Positions 8,501 through 10,262 of a stretch of DNA of 10,262 nt are shown here, piece by piece. The position numbers and the translations under genes are program-made. The notes beneath the pieces are model-generated. The model did not search any database and was not told where the DNA came from. It saw nothing but the letters and a program-made list of their open reading frames with translations. This DNA comes from Gonium pectorale. Lineage: Eukaryota; Chlorophyta; Chlorophyceae; Chlamydomonadales; Volvocaceae. Positions within the stretch are counted from its first letter, which is position 1, and each line of letters starts with the position of its first letter. The stretch lies in NCBI GenBank assembly GCA_001584585.1, contig LSYV01000027.1, positions 521,044 through 531,305 on the forward strand, read 5' to 3'.

Positions 8501-9131
8501 CTCGTGCGTATCGCGCCTGCTTTCCCGTCCACGCATGCTGTCTGTGTGTCCACGGACGACGGATGGGGACTTGTCGTGCATGACTGCTGGCAATAATGGA
8601 CCGAAAGCGTGCGCTGTGAGATGTGGCAGGCGGGCTGTCGGGTCTGTGTTACGCCTGTATTCCATTAGCTGCTTGAATAGCTGCTTAGTGATGTACGTGC
8701 GCTGTTGCCCCAGGCTGTCTTCAGTCGCTGCTGTTCTTACTACCGTATTGTTCTGTACATGCATCTATTTGCTGTAGGTGTAATCCCAAGCCTAAAGTCC
8801 AATGACCCACGGGTCCATTTGGCCAACAACGTTTAGTACGAAAGTGGCAGTAAGGAATGAACAGTACTGAAGTGAAACGGAAGTGAGTAAGATCCAAATA
8901 ATGGGACGCCTTTGGCACGCCATACCCACATCCGGGAGCGTTGCAACGATTGGGCCATGGCAACAACACGAGGTGGCGAGATATCAATTAAGCGGTGCAG
9001 TCGTACGTAAGGAGGGGCGTGGTCGGTAACAGCGTGTCCAAAGCGTCAATCAAGGGCTTATGTCGAAAGAGTCCCTCTTGGGTGTCCAGTTTAAAAAGGA
9101 AGATGGGAAGTCGGCGGGGATCTGTGGGACT
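8501..9131. other. No gene supported
   Basis: No convincing coding region on either strand. A minus-strand frame with an ATG at 8764 runs left through copies C and B to 8339 (141 codons); its C-terminal third is translated repeat. A TGTAA motif sits at 8779-8783 on the + strand, without an upstream gene to assign it to. Confidence 0.45.
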
Positions 9132-9234
9132 CCCCCACGACGACCCGCGAAGCCCTTAATCCATGGACGTCCAGAAACTCAGCCAGGTCCAGCAGCGGCG
9201 TTGCTCTGTACCCGCCCACCCCACTGAGGTGTGT
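9132..9234. repeat. Direct repeat R1 (left copy)
   Basis: Diverged partner of 9979-10090 in the same orientation. GACCCGCGAAGCCCT (9142-9156) matches the right copy at 14 of 15 bases, and 9171-9195 matches 10024-10048 at 21 of 25. Length differences between these blocks show indels. On the minus strand it reads LLDLAEFLDV against LQELAELLGV in the right copy. Copy D of the dispersed repeat adjoins its right end. Confidence 0.6.
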
Positions 9235-9285
9235 ATGGCCGTAGAGGTGGGCTCCCTCTTTCTTTGCAGATTAGTCTTCTTTCGG
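9228..9285 (-). repeat. Dispersed repeat, copy D
   Basis: Contains GGTGTGTATGGCCGTAGAGG, the GGGCTCCCTC box and TTTCTTTGCAGATT. Same orientation as copies A-C, and opposed by an inverted copy at 9303-9379. The minus strand reads GAHLYGHTH. Confidence 0.65.
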
Positions 9286-9302
9286 CGTCCCGTCACACAG
9301 CG

Positions 9303-9379
9303 GAAGCAGGGAGCTACCTCTATCTCCTTCACAAACATGCACACTCGAAGGTGCAGTGTTTCTAGTAGGGCGCCGGGTA
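9303..9379 (+). repeat. Dispersed repeat, inverted copy D'
   Basis: Opposite orientation to copies A-D. GGGAGCTACCTCTA, CATGCACACTCGAAGG and TTTCTAGTAGGGCGCCG line up with the reverse complement of copies A and B. With copy D it forms a diverged inverted repeat with an inner spacer of a few tens of bases. Confidence 0.55.
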
Positions 9380-9420
9380 TGGCGGGCGAAGGAGACGAGC
9401 AGACGAGCCCTCCCGGTTCC

Positions 9421-9463
9421 TGCGGGCTCCCTCTTTCTGTGCAGGTTTCTCTTTTTTCCTGCC
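9421..9463 (-). repeat. Dispersed repeat, partial copy E
   Basis: Only the GCGGGCTCCCTCTTTC, TGCAG and TTTCTCTTTTTT part is present; the GTGTGTATGG core is missing. It follows a CCTCCCGGTT box (9409-9418) that also flanks copy A. Confidence 0.5.
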
Positions 9464-9619
9464 AGCGGCGAAGGTTTATATTACCTGGTAAGACATGGAG
9501 GTGGAAGGCCCGATTGGCGCTGTCGTCGACTTTGTCGCCAGTCCATCGGCGGCCCAGCGGATGCCAGCGGTTACTAGACCCGGGGCGCCAAGCCCGCCAA
9601 CCTGCGACGCCGCTAGCCT

Positions 9620-9870
9620 AGGCGGCCCGGAAAGGACCCGGGCTCTCGAGGACTGTCGCCAGCTGCTGCTCGACCGCACATAGCTGCTGCTTGTTGTCCT
9701 TGCTTGAGCTGCTGCTGCGCGGCCGTCCGCTATTGCTGGTAGCCCTCAGCCGTGACTTATCAGCAGCTGGGGCCGTGCAGCAGCAGCTGAAGGACAACAC
9801 GCAGCAGCTATCGGCGGTCGAGCGGCAGCTGGCGACACTCCTCGTGGACCGGGGTCCTTTTCGGGTCGCC
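9620..9870. repeat. Large imperfect inverted repeat (hairpin), arms of about 100 bp
   Basis: Left arm 9620-9724 and right arm 9771-9870 are reverse complements at roughly 85 percent identity, with a 46-base spacer and one 4-base insertion in the left arm. From the 26 aligned codons after that insertion, 11 of 78 bases differ. Each arm, read outward, encodes a Gln/Leu-rich heptad-like segment ending in GPFR and a stop (right arm KDNTQQLSAVERQLATLL; left arm, minus strand, KDNKQQLCAVEQQLATVL). Only one of the 11 differences is synonymous and the left arm is frameshifted, so the arms do not look like protein under selection. A transcript would fold into one long hairpin. Confidence 0.8.
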
Positions 9871-9978
9871 TCATAAGCTCGCGCGCACACAAGACACAAC
9901 ACGTCTGCGCCGAGCGACAAGACGCTGCTGCTTGCCCGTCGAGCTGGCGAAGGGCTCTGGCCAGGCCACCGCCAGCTT

Positions 9979-10090
9979 CCCCAGGACCCGACCCGCGCAG
10001 CCCTAATAAACCTCTACAGACGCCCAGAAGCTCGGCCAGCTCCTGCAGTACCACGGCGTCGTGCATGCCCGGCCCCACCGCGGATGTGTG
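9979..10090. repeat. Direct repeat R2 (right copy)
   Basis: Right partner of 9132-9234. It leads directly into the CACCCG array: where R1 continues GAGGTGTGTATGG, R2 continues GGATGTGTGCACCCG. A minus-strand frame here reads DAVVLQELAELLGV and stays open to 9746, running through the array and the right hairpin arm. That frame is mostly translated repeat, so I do not call it a gene. Confidence 0.6.
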
Positions 10091-10262
10091 CACCCGCACC
10101 CGCACCCGCACCCGCACCCGCACCCGCACCCGCACCCGCACCCGCACCCGCACCCGCACCCGCACCCGCACCGCACCGCACCGCACCGCACCGCACCGCG
10201 ACCGCGACCGCGACCGCACCGCGACCGACCCGACCGCACCGCACCGCGACCGCACCGGACCG
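10091..10262. repeat. Compound satellite (CACCCG)13-(CACCG)6-(CGACCG)3 and mixed units
   Basis: Thirteen perfect hexamers CACCCG at 10091-10168, six pentamers CACCG at 10169-10198, three CGACCG at 10199-10216, then a mix of CACCG, CGACCG and ACCCG to the window end, where the array may continue. The minus strand carries GGG runs separated by three bases, the same spacing as in telomeric repeats, so it is strongly G-quadruplex-prone, although the unit is not a known telomere sequence. Confidence 0.95.

Noticed and set aside
8339..8764. Minus-strand ATG-started frame of 141 codons
   Set aside because: Its C-terminal third is translated dispersed repeat (copies B and C), and the rest has no recognisable domain. 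A reverse-strand TGTAA also lies inside it.
4206..8783. TGTAA motifs at 4206, 4220, 7805 and 8779 as polyadenylation signals
   Set aside because: A five-base motif is expected several times by chance in this length, and none follows a confident stop codon at a sensible distance.
9495..9683. Plus-strand ATG-started frame beginning MEVEGPIGAVVDF
   Set aside because: It runs into the antisense of the left hairpin arm and stops there, and the minus strand is open over the same stretch. There is no family and no splice evidence.
9746..10255. Minus-strand frame of 169 codons with a Val-Arg repeat
   Set aside because: Most of it is the translated CACCCG array plus the antisense of the hairpin arm. 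The six-base unit keeps all frames open automatically.
10091..10262. Telomere
   Set aside because: The G-run spacing is telomere-like, but the unit is GGGTGC and degenerates into pentamers. It does not match known algal or plant telomere units.

Overview
This is a eukaryotic nuclear window, most likely from a green alga of the Chlamydomonas/Volvox type. That is an inference from four things: high GC with strongly GC-ending codons in the convincing exons, pyrimidine-rich introns ending in CAG, a TKL/RAF-like kinase tail of a kind abundant in those algae, and many short GC-rich tandem repeats. One point against a tidy assignment is that the TGTAA polyadenylation signal typical of green algae is missing for about 3.6 kb downstream of the kinase stop codon. 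No bacterial operon, CRISPR array, rRNA or credible tRNA is visible.

Layout. 1-328 is the end of an intron, with a (GGGGAC)n tract at its start. 329-614 is the last exon of a protein kinase on the + strand, the only part whose family I recognise. 615-3950 holds no gene I can defend, only small repeats, palindromes and open frames without coding bias. 3951-4292 has an ATG-started 113-codon frame with mild coding bias. 4930-6241 is a probable two-exon + strand gene of 197 codons: a GTGAGT donor and a CAG acceptor join in compatible phase and build one continuous basic, Leu/Ala-rich helix, followed by an alanine tract and a Gly/Pro-rich tail. 6242-9130 again shows no convincing gene.

The right end (about 9130-10262) is a mosaic of repeats. 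Two diverged direct repeats (9132-9234 and 9979-10090) flank a block that holds inverted copies of a short dispersed repeat and a large imperfect palindrome with arms of about 100 bp (9620-9724 and 9771-9870). The window ends in a hexamer/pentamer satellite (CACCCG)13-(CACCG)6-(CGACCG)3. The dispersed repeat also occurs at 3594-3685, 8313-8402 and 8427-8500.

The genes do not form a visible pathway. The observations most worth following are the long hairpin near 9750 as a possible small-RNA source, the dispersed repeat family, the G-quadruplex-prone arrays at both ends, and the two-exon gene with a 20-bp perfect palindrome just inside its intron. I see no clear evidence of a complete new system.
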